Source of the DNA: Zygnema cylindricum
Lineage: Eukaryota > Streptophyta > Zygnematophyceae > Zygnematales > Zygnemataceae
Direction: 5' to 3'
DNA: 64,000 nucleotides
NCBI GenBank assembly: GCA_037447655.1
Contig: JBBHKE010001095.1
Location: forward strand, 240,656 to 304,655
Part shown: piece after piece, positions 11,916 through 23,598 of the stretch
Layout: each line of letters opens with the position of its first letter
Numbering within the stretch: position 1 is the first letter of the stretch
The notes under the pieces: model-generated
The model's input: only the letters and a program-made list of their open reading frames with translations
Told to the model about the DNA's origin: nothing
The model's database searches: none
Translations under genes and position numbers: made by a program

Positions 11916-12800
11916 ATGGGAGAACACGACGTATCTACCACGGAAATTTTAGCGGAAGTTCTTCGGGAGTTGAAAAACGTCAAATTACAGAATGCTCAAT
12001 TGAGTAACACCGTCGCAACCTTGGAATCTCATCTTGGTGAACGACCTCATGGAGGCATGGAGAGAGACTTAAGGAGACCAAAGTTAAGGCTTCGGGATGA
12101 GTTCGACGCGGCCAGACACAAGAACCTTGATGCGTGGTTATTCTCCATTGCGAATTAACTTGAGAATTTTCCTAGCTTGTCGGATCATGAGAAGATTCAT
12201 TATGCGGGTGGTCTTCTAAAAGGGGCAGCGGGAGCATGGTGGAGGACAATGGTGGAAAACGATGAAATACCGGCTGACTAGACCCTTTTCATTCAACTCC
12301 TCCGTGACTCTTGGCAACGCGTCAATATGGTTAAGGCTGCAAGGGAAAAGATCGCAGTATTGAAGCAACATACCTCGGTGTTAGAGTACACGCAGCGGTT
12401 CTTGGAGTGCAAAGTTCAAATACCCTTGACGAAGGAGGACGAAGCCATGGATCGTTACGTTAAGGGGCTTAAGGCCTCCATTCGTAGGGATGTGGAACAA
12501 TGGCTTGCTCGGGAAAGTATCCAGTTTGCGGAACGAACCGATTCGGTGGACTTCACCTTCCGTAGATCCTACCACTTTGGGTCGAGTAGTGGCGGGGGAG
12601 GTCAACGAGATGATGGTCCAACCCCCATGGAGCTCGAAGCGATTAATGAGGATAATGAGGTAGTCAACGTGCTTTGAAAGAAGAAGAAGACTACCAAGGC
12701 CATGACCAATGACTTGTCCCCAAAGGAGCTCCAACGGAGGAAGCAAAACGGTTTATGTTTCCAGTGCGGTTCCCCGGATCATATGGCCTGAGAATGCCTT
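11916..12800 (+). pseudogene. Gypsy B gag with zinc knuckle
   Basis: Begins MGEHDVSTTEILAEVLREL with a short coiled-coil-like stretch. It continues in one frame through AGGLLKGAAGAWWRTM and VLEYTQRFLECKVQ, the signature of Ty3/Gypsy gag. Two stops interrupt it (TAA at 12156, TAG at 12280). The frame ends near 12677, and a CCHC knuckle CFQCGSPDHMA.EC follows at about 12760-12797 with a TGA in the second half. Gag assembles the particle and the knuckle binds RNA. Confidence 0.75.
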
Positions 12801-12888
12801 AAAAGTGAGTTCCTAATAAGGGCAAGCTTAACATCATGGGGTTAGCTGGTGAAGGGGGAGATCATTAATATTTCGGGGTTGAATTGCA

Positions 12889-13710
12889 GTGAGTGCAGCT
12901 AGCTTCATGGTGGACTCCGGTGCATTGGGGAACTTTATCAACGAGGCGACGGTAAAAAAGTTGAAACATCCTCTCGTGGTGCTAAAATATCGTCAGTCAG
13001 TGCAATTGACTAACGGAAGTTCCCTATCCATTACTCATCGTACTCCGAGTTTGCCCGTCGGAATTGGGAAATTCCATTGGTGTGACACCCTTTATGTATT
13101 ACCGCTTGGAGACCATGATGTAATCTTGGAAAAACCGTGGTTGCAAAAGGTGAATCCGATGATCGATTGGAGGAGTGGCGACATGAGGGTTAGGAAAGGT
13201 GAAAAAGAGTTTAAGGTAAAGGTGGGAGCGGCTGGTAAGGGATCGAAAGAGGGACGCCTGCTTTCGACCTTACAGCTTAAGAGGGCACTCAGGAAGGGGG
13301 AGACAATTGGTATGGCGGTCGTCCAGCCTATGGAGGAAAGAAAGGAGGGGATTCCGGAACAATGGAGTAAGAAGGACCCTGACTTCGACTCGAAAGAGAG
13401 TGACGACGTCGGAAAGACTTCCATAGAGGCCCCAGAAGTCGTGACAAAACTTCTCGAGGAGTATGTTGATGATTTTCCCCCGAAGCTCCTAGAAGGCTTA
13501 CTTCCGAAGCGCGAAGTAGACCATAAGATAGAGCTTGTTCCCAGAGTGGTACCCTCGGCAAATCGGATGTACAAGATGAGCTACACCGAATTAGATGAAC
13601 TCAAAAAGCAGCTTGCGGAGTTGGCCGAAGCCGGAGCAACGTGTTGCGGAACAAGAAGAAGACTACCGAAGCTAAGACCAATGATTTGTCACCCGAGGAG
13701 CTCCAACTGA
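12889..13710 (+). pseudogene. Gypsy B protease and RT start, duplicate unit 1
   Basis: Contains the retropepsin active site FMVDSGALGNFINEA (D-S-G), followed by LPLGDHDVILEKPWLQKVNP, the conserved second half of Ty3-type protease. An acidic linker follows, then the RT entry motif MYKMSYTELDELKKQL. The frame then crosses the duplication joint and ends. This unit cannot encode a working polyprotein. Confidence 0.75.
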
Positions 13711-13864
13711 GGAAGCAAAACGGCTTATGTTTTTCTAGTGCGGTTCCACAAACCTTATGGCCCTAGAATGTCCAAAAAGGAGAGGTTTTAAGAAAGGCAA
13801 ACTTAAAGTCATGAGGTGAGCTGGTGAAGGGGGAGATGCCTTAAAAATTCAAGGTCAGATCAGA

Positions 13865-14574
13865 GTGAGCGCAGCTAGCTTCATGGTGGACTCCGGCGCA
13901 TCGGGGAACTTCATCAACGAGGTGACGGTGAAGAAGTTGAAACTCCCTCTGGTGGTGCTAAAGCATCGTCTGTCAGTGCAATTGGCCGACGAAAGGTCTC
14001 TATCCATTACTCATCGTACTCCAAGGTTACCTGTTGGAATTGGGAAGTTCCAATGGTATGACACCCTTTATGTATTACCGCTTGGAGACCATGATGTAAT
14101 CTTGGAAAAACCGTGGTTGCAAAAGGTGAATCCGATGATCGATTGGAGGAGTGGCGACATGAGGGTTAGGAAAGGTGAAAAAGAGTTTAAGGTAAACGTG
14201 GGAGCGCTGGTAAGGGATCGGAAGAGGGACGCCTGCTTTCGACCTTACAGCTTAAGAGGTTACTCAGGAAAGGGGAGACAATTGGTATGGTAGTCGTCCA
14301 ACCTATGGAGGAAGAAAAGGAGGGGATTCCGGAAGAACGGAGTAAGAAGGACCCCGACTTCGACTCGAAAGAGAGTGATGACGTCGGAAAGACTTCCATA
14401 GAGGCCCCAAAAGTCGTGACAAAACTTCTCGAGGAGTATGTTGATGATTTTACCCCGAAGCTCCTAGAAGGCTTACCTCCGAAGCGCGAAGTAGACCATA
14501 AGATAGAGCTTGTTCCCAGAGTGGTACCCAAGGCAAATCAGATGTACAAGATGAGCTACACCAAATTAGATTAA
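13865..14574 (+). pseudogene. Gypsy B protease and RT start, duplicate unit 2
   Basis: Second copy of the protease (FMVDSGASGNFINEV, then LPLGDHDVILEKPWLQ). It frameshifts near 14200-14290 into a second frame carrying the acidic linker and the RT entry [10 protein letters not shown], which stops at 14574. It has the more canonical D-S-G-A-S active site and is therefore closer to the ancestral sequence than unit 1. Confidence 0.75.
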
Positions 14575-15697
14575 CTCAAAAAGCAAAGTTGGCCGAAGTC
14601 GGAGCAATCGAACCGAGCAAGTCACCGTATGGAGCCCCCGTCCTCTTCGTAAAGAAGAAAGATGGAGGTTTTCGGATGTGTGTGGACTACCGGGGCTAAA
14701 AAAGTTAACAGGGAAAAATGCGTACCCTCTACCGAGGATATACGAACTGTTGAATCGACTACGAGGTGCTAAATACTTTTAGAAGATAGACCTACGAAGT
14801 GGCTATCACCAAATCAGAATTGCTAAGAAAAATGTGGAAAAGACGGCATTTAGAACTCGGTACGGTCATTTCCAATTTCGGGTAATGCCGTTCGGATTGA
14901 CCAACGCACCGGCAACCTTTATGCATTTGATGAATTCCATCTTTCGGCAATATTTGCACGCCTTCGTAATTGTCTTCTTAGACGACATCTTTGTGTAAAG
15001 CAAGACGTTGGAGGATCATATGGAGCACCTGCGAACGGTATTACAATTCCTTTGAAAAACAAGTTGTACGCAAAGAGGAGTAAATGTGACCTCTTGAAGG
15101 AGAAAATTGAGTTTTTTGGGTCATGTGGTGAGCCAGGATGGAATCGCAGTGGATCCCAACAAAACTAAGGCAGTGAAGGAGTGGCCGCAGCCGACGAACA
15201 TTACGGAGTTACGGAGCGTTTTTGGATTATGCTCCTACTATCGCCGTTTTGTCGAAGGTTTTGCGAAAATTGCTGCACCACTCACCGAATTACTTAAAAA
15301 TGACATGCCATACAAGTGGCACACGGCGCAAAGGGCAGCCTTTGACACGCTAAAGGAGCGGTTCGCTACCGCCCCTGTGTTAGTTGTGCCAGACCCAGAA
15401 TTACCTTGGACGATAATCACCAACGCTAGCGATACGACTATTGGAGTGATCCTTATGCAGGATCAAGGAAAAGGCCTTCAACCCATTAACTACAATAGTC
15501 AGAAACTAAAGGCAACGGAGCTTAACTGGGCCACCCATGAAAAAGAGACAATCGCCATTATTAATGCGTTGGAAGTTTGGAAATGTTACGTTCAAGGGAA
15601 GTGGATCACGATCATCACCGATCACCACACCCTACAGTATCTCCAGACCCATCCAAAGTTGTCAAAGAAACAGGTGCGATGGATGACGTTTCTTTAG
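14575..15697 (+). pseudogene. Gypsy B reverse transcriptase and RNase H, upstream copy
   Basis: RT motifs are readable across several frames: [41 protein letters not shown] and a V-F-L-D-D form of the catalytic box near 14980. A longer open stretch (15107-15697) follows with [38 protein letters not shown] and the RNase H region [18 protein letters not shown]. It stops at 15695-15697. Frameshifts in 14600-15100 make it non-functional. Confidence 0.75.
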
Positions 15698-15787
15698 ACC
15701 TTCGGGCAAAAACTAGTTATTGAGTATAGACTGCGCAAGACAAACCCGGCGAATGCGCTGTGAAGAAGACCCGTAGTAGCTGCGCCT

Positions 15788-16344
15788 GTGACGGAGCAAC
15801 AATCCCAAGCATCGCAGGATGGAAACGTAGGCGCAGTGAAAAAGAACACCGCTATGTCGGACAAAGCGCAGGATCCGGAACTCCTCGCAGTGACCAGTAC
15901 GGTACAAGTAGATGACCAGTGGTTAAGTAGGATTAAGGCCGCATATGACAAAGATGAGACTTTAAAAGAACTGGTTAAACGGAAGGTATTAATTCGAACT
16001 GCCAATGGTATGTGGCGATACAGACCAAGTCAAACAACTAGACTTTACGTCCCGGCAAACCAGGAGTTACGTCATTCGGTACTTAAAATGAGTCATGATG
16101 AGCCGCTCAAAGGACATTTCCTACGCGATAAAACAACTGCACGTGTCGCTGAGGCGTATTATTGGCCGAACATGACTCGGGATATTGCGGAGTATGTCCG
16201 GACTTGTGACTCCTGTAACATAAATAAATCAGAATCGGGTCACCAAGGTTTGTTACAACCCTTCCGACACCATCTGTTCCTTGGGAGGCGATTTCGATGG
16301 AATTCATTGTTGCTCTTCCGTTGACTCGGGAAGGCTATGACTCC
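15788..16344 (+). pseudogene. Gypsy B integrase N-terminus, truncated at a chimeric joint
   Basis: Carries the HHCC zinc-binding domain: LRHSVLKMSHDEPLKGHF, then YWPNMTRDIAEYVRTCDSCN. It then frameshifts to MEFIVALPLTREGYDSI. At about 16344, where the intact-order copy at 20463 continues into FVVVDYLTKM, this one switches to Copia reverse transcriptase. Only the first part of the integrase core is therefore present. Confidence 0.75.
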
Positions 16345-17500
16345 ATAAGATTGATAAAGTCCCTTTATGGACTAAAGCAAGCTCCACGCCAATGGAACAA
16401 AAAACTGGACGAGTTTTTAACGAGTTTGGGATATATTCGAATCATTTCGGATCATTCTATCTACTTATTTCAGGACGAGGAAGGTATAATTTTCATTGCC
16501 ATATATGTTGATGATTTGCTTGTTTTGAGTAAATCAATGGAGAAAATTAATAGATTGAAAAAGGATCTAAAAGGTAGATTTGAAATGAAAGATTTGGGAG
16601 AGGCAAAGTACATCTTGGGAATTCAAATGGAGAGGGATAGAGAAAAGAAAACAATTAGACTAACTCAAAAGGAAGCAATTGGGAATATGCTTGAAAATTT
16701 TCAAATGGAAAAAGCAAACAGTTGTACGACTCCAATGGACTTAAAGAAGGGAAATGAGGGGAGCTCAGAAGAGGGAATCTTGATCTTGGATAATGAGCTA
16801 GGACCTGAGGAAAGCAAGTTCATGCAAACTATTCATACAGACAAGTTGTCGGTAGTTTGATATACTTTATGAACTGTACCCGTCCTGATATAGCTGCAGC
16901 CGTGGGAGTATTAAGTAGGAGTCTAAATGATCCTAGGAAGAAAGATTGGGAAGCGGCCAAAAGAGTCATGCGGTACTTGATAGGAACAAGAGATCTATGG
17001 TTGTATTTCGGAGGGGATAATACTGACATCACCACTTGGAGTGATGCTAGTTATGGGGATGCTCCGATGAGGAGGTGTACTTCTGGGTATGTGTTGTATG
17101 TTGGGAATGAGGCTTGCTGTTGGAGTAGTAAGCAACAAAAGGTGATTGCTCAATCCACCTTCGAGGTTGAGTATATGGCCTCGTGTTTGGCTGTGAAACA
17201 ATTGATGTGGGTAAAATCTTTGCTTCAAGAATTAGGATATATGAAGAGCGGAGTGCAAAAAGTATTTTGTGACAATCAAGCTGCGATTGCAATTGCAGCA
17301 AACCCTAAGCATCACTTTAAAGCAAAGCATATGGATATTCGTTTGAGCTTTGTTAGAGAGAAGGTTGAGAATAAAATAATTAGTTTGGGATATAGACCGG
17401 ATGGAGAGATGGTAGCAGATATGATGACTAAGCCAGTTCCTTCTCCCAAATTAAAATTTTGTCGGAAGAAGTGTGGACTGAAAGAAAAGATAGACTAGAA
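16345..17500 (+). pseudogene. Copia C reverse transcriptase 3' half and RNase H
   Basis: Starts in mid-RT with RLIKSLYGLKQAPRQWN and carries the catalytic box AIYVDDLLVLS. A frameshift near 16850 (TDKLSVV stop) moves the rest to another frame. That frame, 16857-17498, covers LIYFMNCTRPDIAAAVGVLS, the RNase H signature WSDASYGDA and the end motif VADMMTKPVPSPKLKFCRKK. It is the same family as element D, to which it is closely similar throughout. The polypurine tract AAAATAAGGGGAG (17499-17511) and its LTR follow directly. Confidence 0.8.
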
Positions 17501-17511
17501 AATAAGGGGAG

Positions 17512-18642
17512 TGTTGAAAAGTGATATTTTGTATTCTAGCTTTTTTAGTCTTGCAATTCTCATACTTGTCGTAGTCATTGAGAATTGACAGGCAGCGATG
17601 GCTGCCTTGGACAGATGAGAAGATAGACAGAAGACAGCTCTTGTAAAAGTTAAGTCGCCACATACATGATTTGATCCTGTAACCTCTAAGAGTAAGCCGT
17701 ACAAATAAGGCGTTCGCCTTATCCGTTAGGTCTTGATGAATCGGTGTGTGTATTGTGCTTGATAAATATTTAAAAACAAACATACAGCATATTTCGTTTA
17801 ACATCTTACGAAACGAAACAAAACATGGAACGTGTGGTACCGCACGAAATGCAGTACCGCACGAAATGCAGTACCGCACGAAATAAATGAAACACACATT
17901 TGATTTCAACAGACGAAATTAAATGTCGCGAATCGACGGCTCGCGAAGCACGAAGAAAATTTAAGCGATCAACACAGAATGTTGACCGTCGAAATTCAAC
18001 GGTCAACACGGAACTTTGACCGGTGAAATTCAACGATCAACATTTATTCGACCCGCCGTCAAATCGAACGCCTGCAATTAATCACCGTGAAAAGAACGGA
18101 CGACACGCGTGAGTGCCGGGATGCCGGAACGACTATCTGGGAGAAGCACGGCGAAATTGGGAGGAAATTACACGTGGCATCATCCTATAGGATGCTGGAA
18201 GAGAAAAGGGACGGAATGTCATTGGCCTATTTTGCCACGTGGCAGACCAGGAATAGTGCCGAATATATCCGTACATAAAGTACGGCGGCTGTTGTACTTT
18301 GTATGTACAATAATTAGGGTACTTCACTTTGATTGGTTTAGAGTAGTTATTAGGAGTTTTCAGGACTTAGACAAAATTTGGAAAACGTCCTCTCTCCTAG
18401 AGGCCATCTGTACAAATATGGTGTTTTTGAACAGCCATAACTTAATGCTCAGGTGAGAAAATTCTGTGATTCTTTTTGCAGCGGACTCAAGGGAGTCAAG
18501 GCTACACACTGCTGTAGTCAGTTAGAGTTTTTGCGTCCCAGGGTGGGACTTATCCTTTGTCAAAGTCAAAATTGCATATATTATCCTAGAGGCTTCAAAT
18601 AAGCTGGACATTCTGTGTACCAATGGAGGTCACAGAATTACA
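17512..18642 (+). repeat. 3' LTR of Copia C
   Basis: Begins TGTTGAAAAG immediately after the polypurine tract and ends GAATTACA at 18642, where Gypsy RT-region sequence (CCTCCGAAGG) resumes. 1131 bp. It shares the ATG-20-nt-from-end feature (18623) and the CACGTGGCATCATCC block with the solo LTR at 613-2057. Its 5' partner is not in the window: the left side of Copia C was lost at the 16344 joint. TACCGCACGAAATGCAG is tandemly repeated near 17839-17880. Confidence 0.8.
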
Positions 18643-19857
18643 CCTCCGAAGGGCGAAGTAGACTATAAAATAGAGCTTGTTTGTAGAGCGGTACCCCCCG
18701 CAAATTTTATGTACAAGATGAGCTACACGGAATTAGATGAACTCAAAAAGCAGCTTGCGGAGTTGGTCGGAGTCGGAGCAATCGAACCGAGCAAGTCACC
18801 GTATGGAGACCCCGTCCTCTTCGTAAATAAGAAGGATGGAGTTTTTCGGATGTGTGTGGACTACCGAGCGCTAAACAAGTTAACAGTGAAAAATGCGAAC
18901 CCTCTGCCGACGATATACAAACAGTTGAATCGACTACGAGGTGCTAAATACTTTTAGAAGATAGACCTGCGAAGTGGCTATCACCAAATCACAATTGGTG
19001 AGGAAGATGTGGAAAAGACGGCTTTTAGAACTTGGTACAGTCATTTCCAATTTCAGGTAATGCCGTTCGGATTGATCAACGCATCGGCAACCTTTATGCA
19101 TTTGATGAATTCTATCTTTCGGCAATATTTGGACGCCTTCGTAATTGTGGTCTTAGACGACATCTTGGTGTATAGCAAGACGCTAGAGGATCATATAGAG
19201 CACCTGCGAACGGTATTACAAGTCCTTAGGGAGAATAAGTTGTATGCGAAGAGGAGTAAATGTGACCTCTTGAAGGAGAAAATTGAAATTTTGGGTCATG
19301 TGGTGAGCCAGGATAGAATCGCAGTGGATCCCAACAAAACTAGGGCGGTGAAGGAGTGGCAGCACCGGACGAACATTACGGAGTTACGGAGCTTTCTTGG
19401 ATTATGCTCCTACTATCGCCGTTTTGTCGAAGGTTTTGCAAAAATTGCTGCACCACTCACCGAATTACTTAAAAATGACGTGCCCTACGATTCGCACACG
19501 GCGCAAAGGGCAGCCTTTAACACGCTAAAGGAGCGGTTGGTTACTGCCCTTGTGTTAGCTGTGCCTGACCTGGAATTACCTTGGACGATAATCACCGACG
19601 TTAGCGATACGGCTATTGGAGTGATCCTTATGCAAGATCAAAGAAAAGAACTTCAACCCATTGACTATGACAGTTGGAAACTAAAGGCAGCGGAGCTTAA
19701 CTGGGCCACCCATGAAAATGAGACAATCGCCATTATTAATGCGTTGGAAGTTTGGAAATGTTACGTTCAAGGGAAGCGGATCACGATCATCACCGATCAC
19801 CACACCCTACAGTATCTCCAGACCCTGCCGAAGTTGTCAAAGAAACAGGTGCGATAG
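18643..19857 (+). pseudogene. Gypsy B reverse transcriptase and RNase H, downstream copy
   Basis: Ty3/Gypsy RT with [48 protein letters not shown] and [15 protein letters not shown]. The catalytic box is [12 protein letters not shown]. The connection [20 protein letters not shown] and RNase H ([18 protein letters not shown]) follow. One stop (TAG at 18956-18958) splits an otherwise continuous frame, and another ends it at 19855. It copies the element RNA into cDNA in the particle. It is less damaged than the upstream copy, from which it differs by scattered substitutions. Confidence 0.8.
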
Positions 19858-19962
19858 ATGACATTTCTTTAGACCTTCGGGCAGAAAATAGCTATTGAGT
19901 ATAGACTGGGCAAGAGAAACCCGGCGAATGCACTGTCAAGAAGACCCGGAGTAGCTGCGCCA

Positions 19963-20973
19963 GTGACGGAGCAACAATCCCAAGCATCGCAGGATGGAAA
20001 CGTAGGCGCATTGAAAAAGAACACCGCTGCGTCGGACAAAGCGCAGGATCCGGAACTCGTCGCAGTGACCAGTACGGTACAAGTAGACGACCAGTGGTTA
20101 AGTAGGATTAAGGCCGCATACGACAAACACGAGACATTAAAGGAACTGGTCAAACGGAAGGTATTAGTTCGAACTGCCAATGGTATGTGGCGATACAGAC
20201 CAAGTCAAACAACTAGACTTTACGTCCCGGCAAACCAGGAGTTATGTCATTCGGTACTGAAAATGAGTCATGATGAGCCGCTCAAAAGACATTTTGTACG
20301 CGATAAAACAACTGCACGTGTCGCTGAGGCGTATTATTGGCCGAACATGACTCGGGACATTGCGGAGTATGTCCGGACTTGTGACTCCGGTAGTAGAAAT
20401 AAATCGGAATCGGGTCACCAAGGATTGTTACGACCCCTTCCGACGCCATCTGATCTTTGGGAGGCGATTTCGATGGAATTCATCGTTGCTCTTCCGTTGA
20501 CTCGGGAAGGCTATGACTCCATCTTCGTCGTCGTGGATTATTTGACGAAAATGGCCCATTTCCTACCCACGAGAACAACAGCCACAGCGCGGGATGTGGC
20601 AGATTTGTTCTTTCAAGAGATATTCCGCCATCACGAACTCCCGAAGAGGATCGTCAACGACCGTGATCAAAAATTTGTGAGCCACTTCTGGAGTAGTCTG
20701 CTCGAGCTATGTGGGACGCAGTTAGCCATGTCTACAGATCATCCTCGGACAGACGGTCAGACCGAAAGGGTGAATCGAACTTTGGAGGAGGCTTTGCAAA
20801 CTTATGTCTCGGTGCACCAAACAGATTGGGTGAACCATTTGACAGCAATTGAGGTGGCGTACAACAGTGCGATGCACTCGTCCACGAATGCTACACCATT
20901 TTCCCTCAATGACCGAGAGCCCACCCTTCCCCAAAATTTAATTGCAGCGGATTGCCCTACACTCCAGTTCTAG
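19963..20973 (+). pseudogene. Gypsy B integrase
   Basis: An open 336-codon frame with HHCC zinc domain (HSVLKMSHDEPLKRHF to RTCDSGSRNK; the second zinc Cys is replaced by Gly-Ser) and a DDE core. The core reads IFVVVDYLTKMAHFLPTRT (first Asp), KRIVNDRDQKFVSHFW (second Asp) and HPRTDGQTERVNRTLEEAL (Glu). It stops at 20971 and the C-terminal region resumes in another frame at 21012. The changed zinc ligand and the stop argue against activity. Confidence 0.8.
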
Positions 20974-21011
20974 ATTTTGCCAAAACGATCTAAGGGAATC
21001 TGGAAAAGGCG

Positions 21012-21542
21012 ATGAAGGAGCTCCGGATTGCAAAAGATCGTCAAAAGGCGCAGGCCGATGCTCGCCGGAAGGACATCATATTCAACGTGGGTGATAAGGT
21101 TCGCCTTAAGATGGCAAACTTGTCATTACCAGGTGCTCTCTCCAAGAAATTGGCACCGAAATTCACGCGCCCATTCACTGTTTTGTCAAATGTGGGAGAA
21201 GTGGCCTATAAGTTGGATATACCGAAGGACTGGCATATCCACAATGTTTCCCTACTGAAGCCGTTTCGCGACCCTGATTCGATTTTTCCTAATCGCTGCC
21301 CGCATACCCCATTGCCACCAATTCACGGTACCTCGGACGAGTACGAGGTTGAGGACATCCTTCAGTCGCGTCGTTCTCGGAAATCTAACTCTACCCAATA
21401 TTTGGTGCGTTGGAAGGGCTACGGCGTTGAAGACGACCCTTGGGTGAACCAGGAAGATCTCCATTCCCTTCAGTTACTGCGCTGGTTTACGCAGAGTGCG
21501 GACACTCGGCTTCACCGAGAGCAATTGCAGCGGACGCAGTGA
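21012..21542 (+). pseudogene. Gypsy B integrase C-terminus with chromodomain
   Basis: The frame contains the integrase C-terminal fold (VGDKVRLKMANLSLPG, then LDIPKDWHIHNVSLLKPF). It ends with a chromodomain: YEVEDILQSRRSRK, then YLVRWKGYGVEDDPWVNQE. The chromodomain marks the element as a chromovirus, a Gypsy lineage thought to target integration to particular chromatin. It is cut off from the integrase body by a frameshift of about 40 bp. Confidence 0.85.
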
Positions 21543-22158
21543 CAGAACGAATCGCAGTATCGCAACCATCGCGATCAAATTGGGGACGCGGCGAAAAAAC
21601 GCGGCGGCAGTGTTAACGGACCGCAGCGCTATTGTTGCGCAACCACGGAAGCAGGGCATAGTCGCGGCGCCGTTAGAGGATCGCAGCGCCATCGCTGCGG
21701 TGAAAGGAAAGCCCAACGACGCAACTTTGTTTCGCTACATTGGTGACGACGAACCCTCGATTTCTTCGCAGCAGCACAGTTTATCAAATGTCGGACGCTG
21801 CGATACCCTCGCAAGCTGCGGCATTTGGAAAAGTCAAACAATAAAACCCTCACCCCCCGCGGTTAAGACTACCATCAGCCTTCGCGAACCACGTAGTCGA
21901 AATAGTTTGGAGAGTGCTTTGCTCTACACAGCCAGCTTACCTTCTCTTCTTAAAATACTGGAATTATCTTGTACAACAACATCCATGGCGTCGTCGTCCT
22001 CTCCACCACCGAAAAGGAGGAGGCTTGTACGGGTAGGGCTAGAGGAAGTTCCCTGCCCGGATAGATTGTTAGCGGCGACAGAGGTCATGGTAGAGGCTGA
22101 CTGGAGGAGGAAGGTAGAAGCAGGACCAGAACCGGAAGAGACAGGCAGTAGTCACGCA
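21543..22158 (+). other. tail region after Gypsy B with an exon-like ORF
   Basis: No 3' LTR of Gypsy B is found. The sequence carries repeated GCAGCG motifs. From an ATG at 21984 an open frame reads MASSSSPPPKRRRLVRVG with an acidic/Arg-rich continuation to about 22168, where it runs into the F LTR. It looks like the start of a host nuclear-type protein (basic patch) but matches nothing I recognise; it may be coincidental. Confidence 0.3.
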
Positions 22159-22770
22159 TGTTGTTTTTGAAAAGTTGGTTTCATGCGTACTCGACATTTT
22201 GTGCACACGCGACGTTTCGCGTGCGTAATATTTTATCGAATGAAATGTGGTGGTTCGAATGGATTTGCGGATTGGGGGAGTCAATGTTCGATTAAAATTA
22301 AAGGGACGTGAGGAAGTAATTGAGTTGCGTGGAATGCTTTAAGAAATGGACGGCGGATCGCGACGCAATCCGATGTGAAGTTTACAAAATGTACGTCGCT
22401 GTTACGGAACATATAATTTGAACAAATATAATTTATATGCGACAAGCGACGTTTAATACAAATGACGTGTACTTTATTTACTGCATTTATTGCAAAGGAC
22501 GCGGCAGCGGTACGAAAATGATTTCGGTTGTACGATTATTATTATAAAAAGTGAACGTGAATGACTGAATACGCTTCGCGACGTCGTGGGATATTTGACG
22601 ACTCGCGTGGATTTCGTTTAGATTTTTGTAACCACGTGGCGCGACATCAAGGGTGTCAAATAAGATCGACGGACGGCGGATATAGGCCGCCGATATTTTT
22701 CAAGTAGTGGGGACGCGAAATCGCTTCAATCACACGATGTTTATTTTGGACGTCCTGGGTTGTTTGACAA
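22159..22770 (+). repeat. partial LTR 'F', diverged relative of element E's LTR
   Basis: Begins TGTTGTTTTTGAAAAG. For about 600 bp it aligns with the sense (minus-strand) version of element E's LTR: GGATTTGCGGATTGGGGG, TGGACGGCGGATCGCG, CACGGCGCGACA-like and TCAATCACACGAT blocks appear in the same order. The 3' part of the LTR and its primer-binding site are missing. Orientation is plus, opposite to E. It marks a second, older insertion of the E family. Confidence 0.7.
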
Positions 22771-23598
22771 AATTCGAGGAGTTCCATTGAGTGACTCAGC
22801 ATGAAAAAACATACGATTTTGTAAGATTGTGTGTACTTTGTAATTATTTACAACAATGGTTTGTCTTTATGTGTATTAGTTATTAGTGTAGATTTACTAA
22901 TTAAACATACCTCGAAGTATTCGGGTATACTAACATTAATAGAGGTAGCTAGTAGATTGCGTACGACTGGTATACCTCCGTACACTCAGTAATGAGCTCG
23001 TGTATATTTGTAGGACTTAGTCATTTTTAGTTTTAGGAACTTTTCTGGAACAAAACTGTCCATGGTGATTTTTGGTAATTTTATCTGAAGATTGCTCTCA
23101 GATCTGCAGACAAAGTTATGTGAAATTTTGCATGTATGTTCCTCCTTGTGTTGTCTACATTGCCACATATTTTCAGGCCTATTGTGTGTCTGGTCTGTGT
23201 TTTACTTCATTGAGAAGTTGGTCGGTTTTATCAAAGTTCTGGCAAACTCTTTTTCTGCAACTTTGACTAGATGATGTGATCACTCTGTAAATTATTTTTA
23301 TCTGAAACTTTGTAAGGTTATTATATAGCCTAAAAAATATATGTGATTGTAGTTTCAGCTTGTTTTGTTATTTTTGTAGAATTCTGTGTTGATTCAAAGT
23401 AGGCTAATTTGGGAAGTCTATGGTGCTTCCGAGGGTAAATCCATGGCTGAAAATGGCTATGGACAACAAGGAAGGGCTGGAGGAGACCACTAGAGGGGAG
23501 GGTCAGAAAATCCAAAAGACCCCAAGTACAACCCACTCCAAGAAGGGGATCAGAAGGATGAACAAGACCATGAACTCTCGGACGCGGATGAGGCAGAA
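22771..23598. other. unassigned segment with an exon-like tail
   Basis: 22771-23380 shows no recognisable feature. At 23370-23380 a good acceptor (TTTGTTATTTTTGTAG) is followed by a frame reading SRLIWEVYGASEGKSMAEN that stops at TAG after a Gly/Gln-rich end. This could be a captured terminal exon, but I recognise no family. Element D's LTR begins at 23599. Confidence 0.3.

Larger units (their letters stand above)
12664..14600 (+). repeat. tandem duplication of about 970 bp inside Gypsy B
   Basis: The segment from the zinc knuckle through protease to the start of RT is present twice head-to-tail (about 12664-13636 and 13637-14600). At the join the RT sequence ELAEAGA runs straight into a second zinc-knuckle segment. 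The two units share long near-identical runs, for example around the CTTGGAGACCATGATGTAATC block. They differ by substitutions and a frameshift, so the duplication is not recent. Confidence 0.8.

Noticed and set aside
21543-22158. 3' LTR of Gypsy B
   Set aside because: No alignment with 11426-11915 beyond shared GCAGCG words, and no polypurine tract before it.
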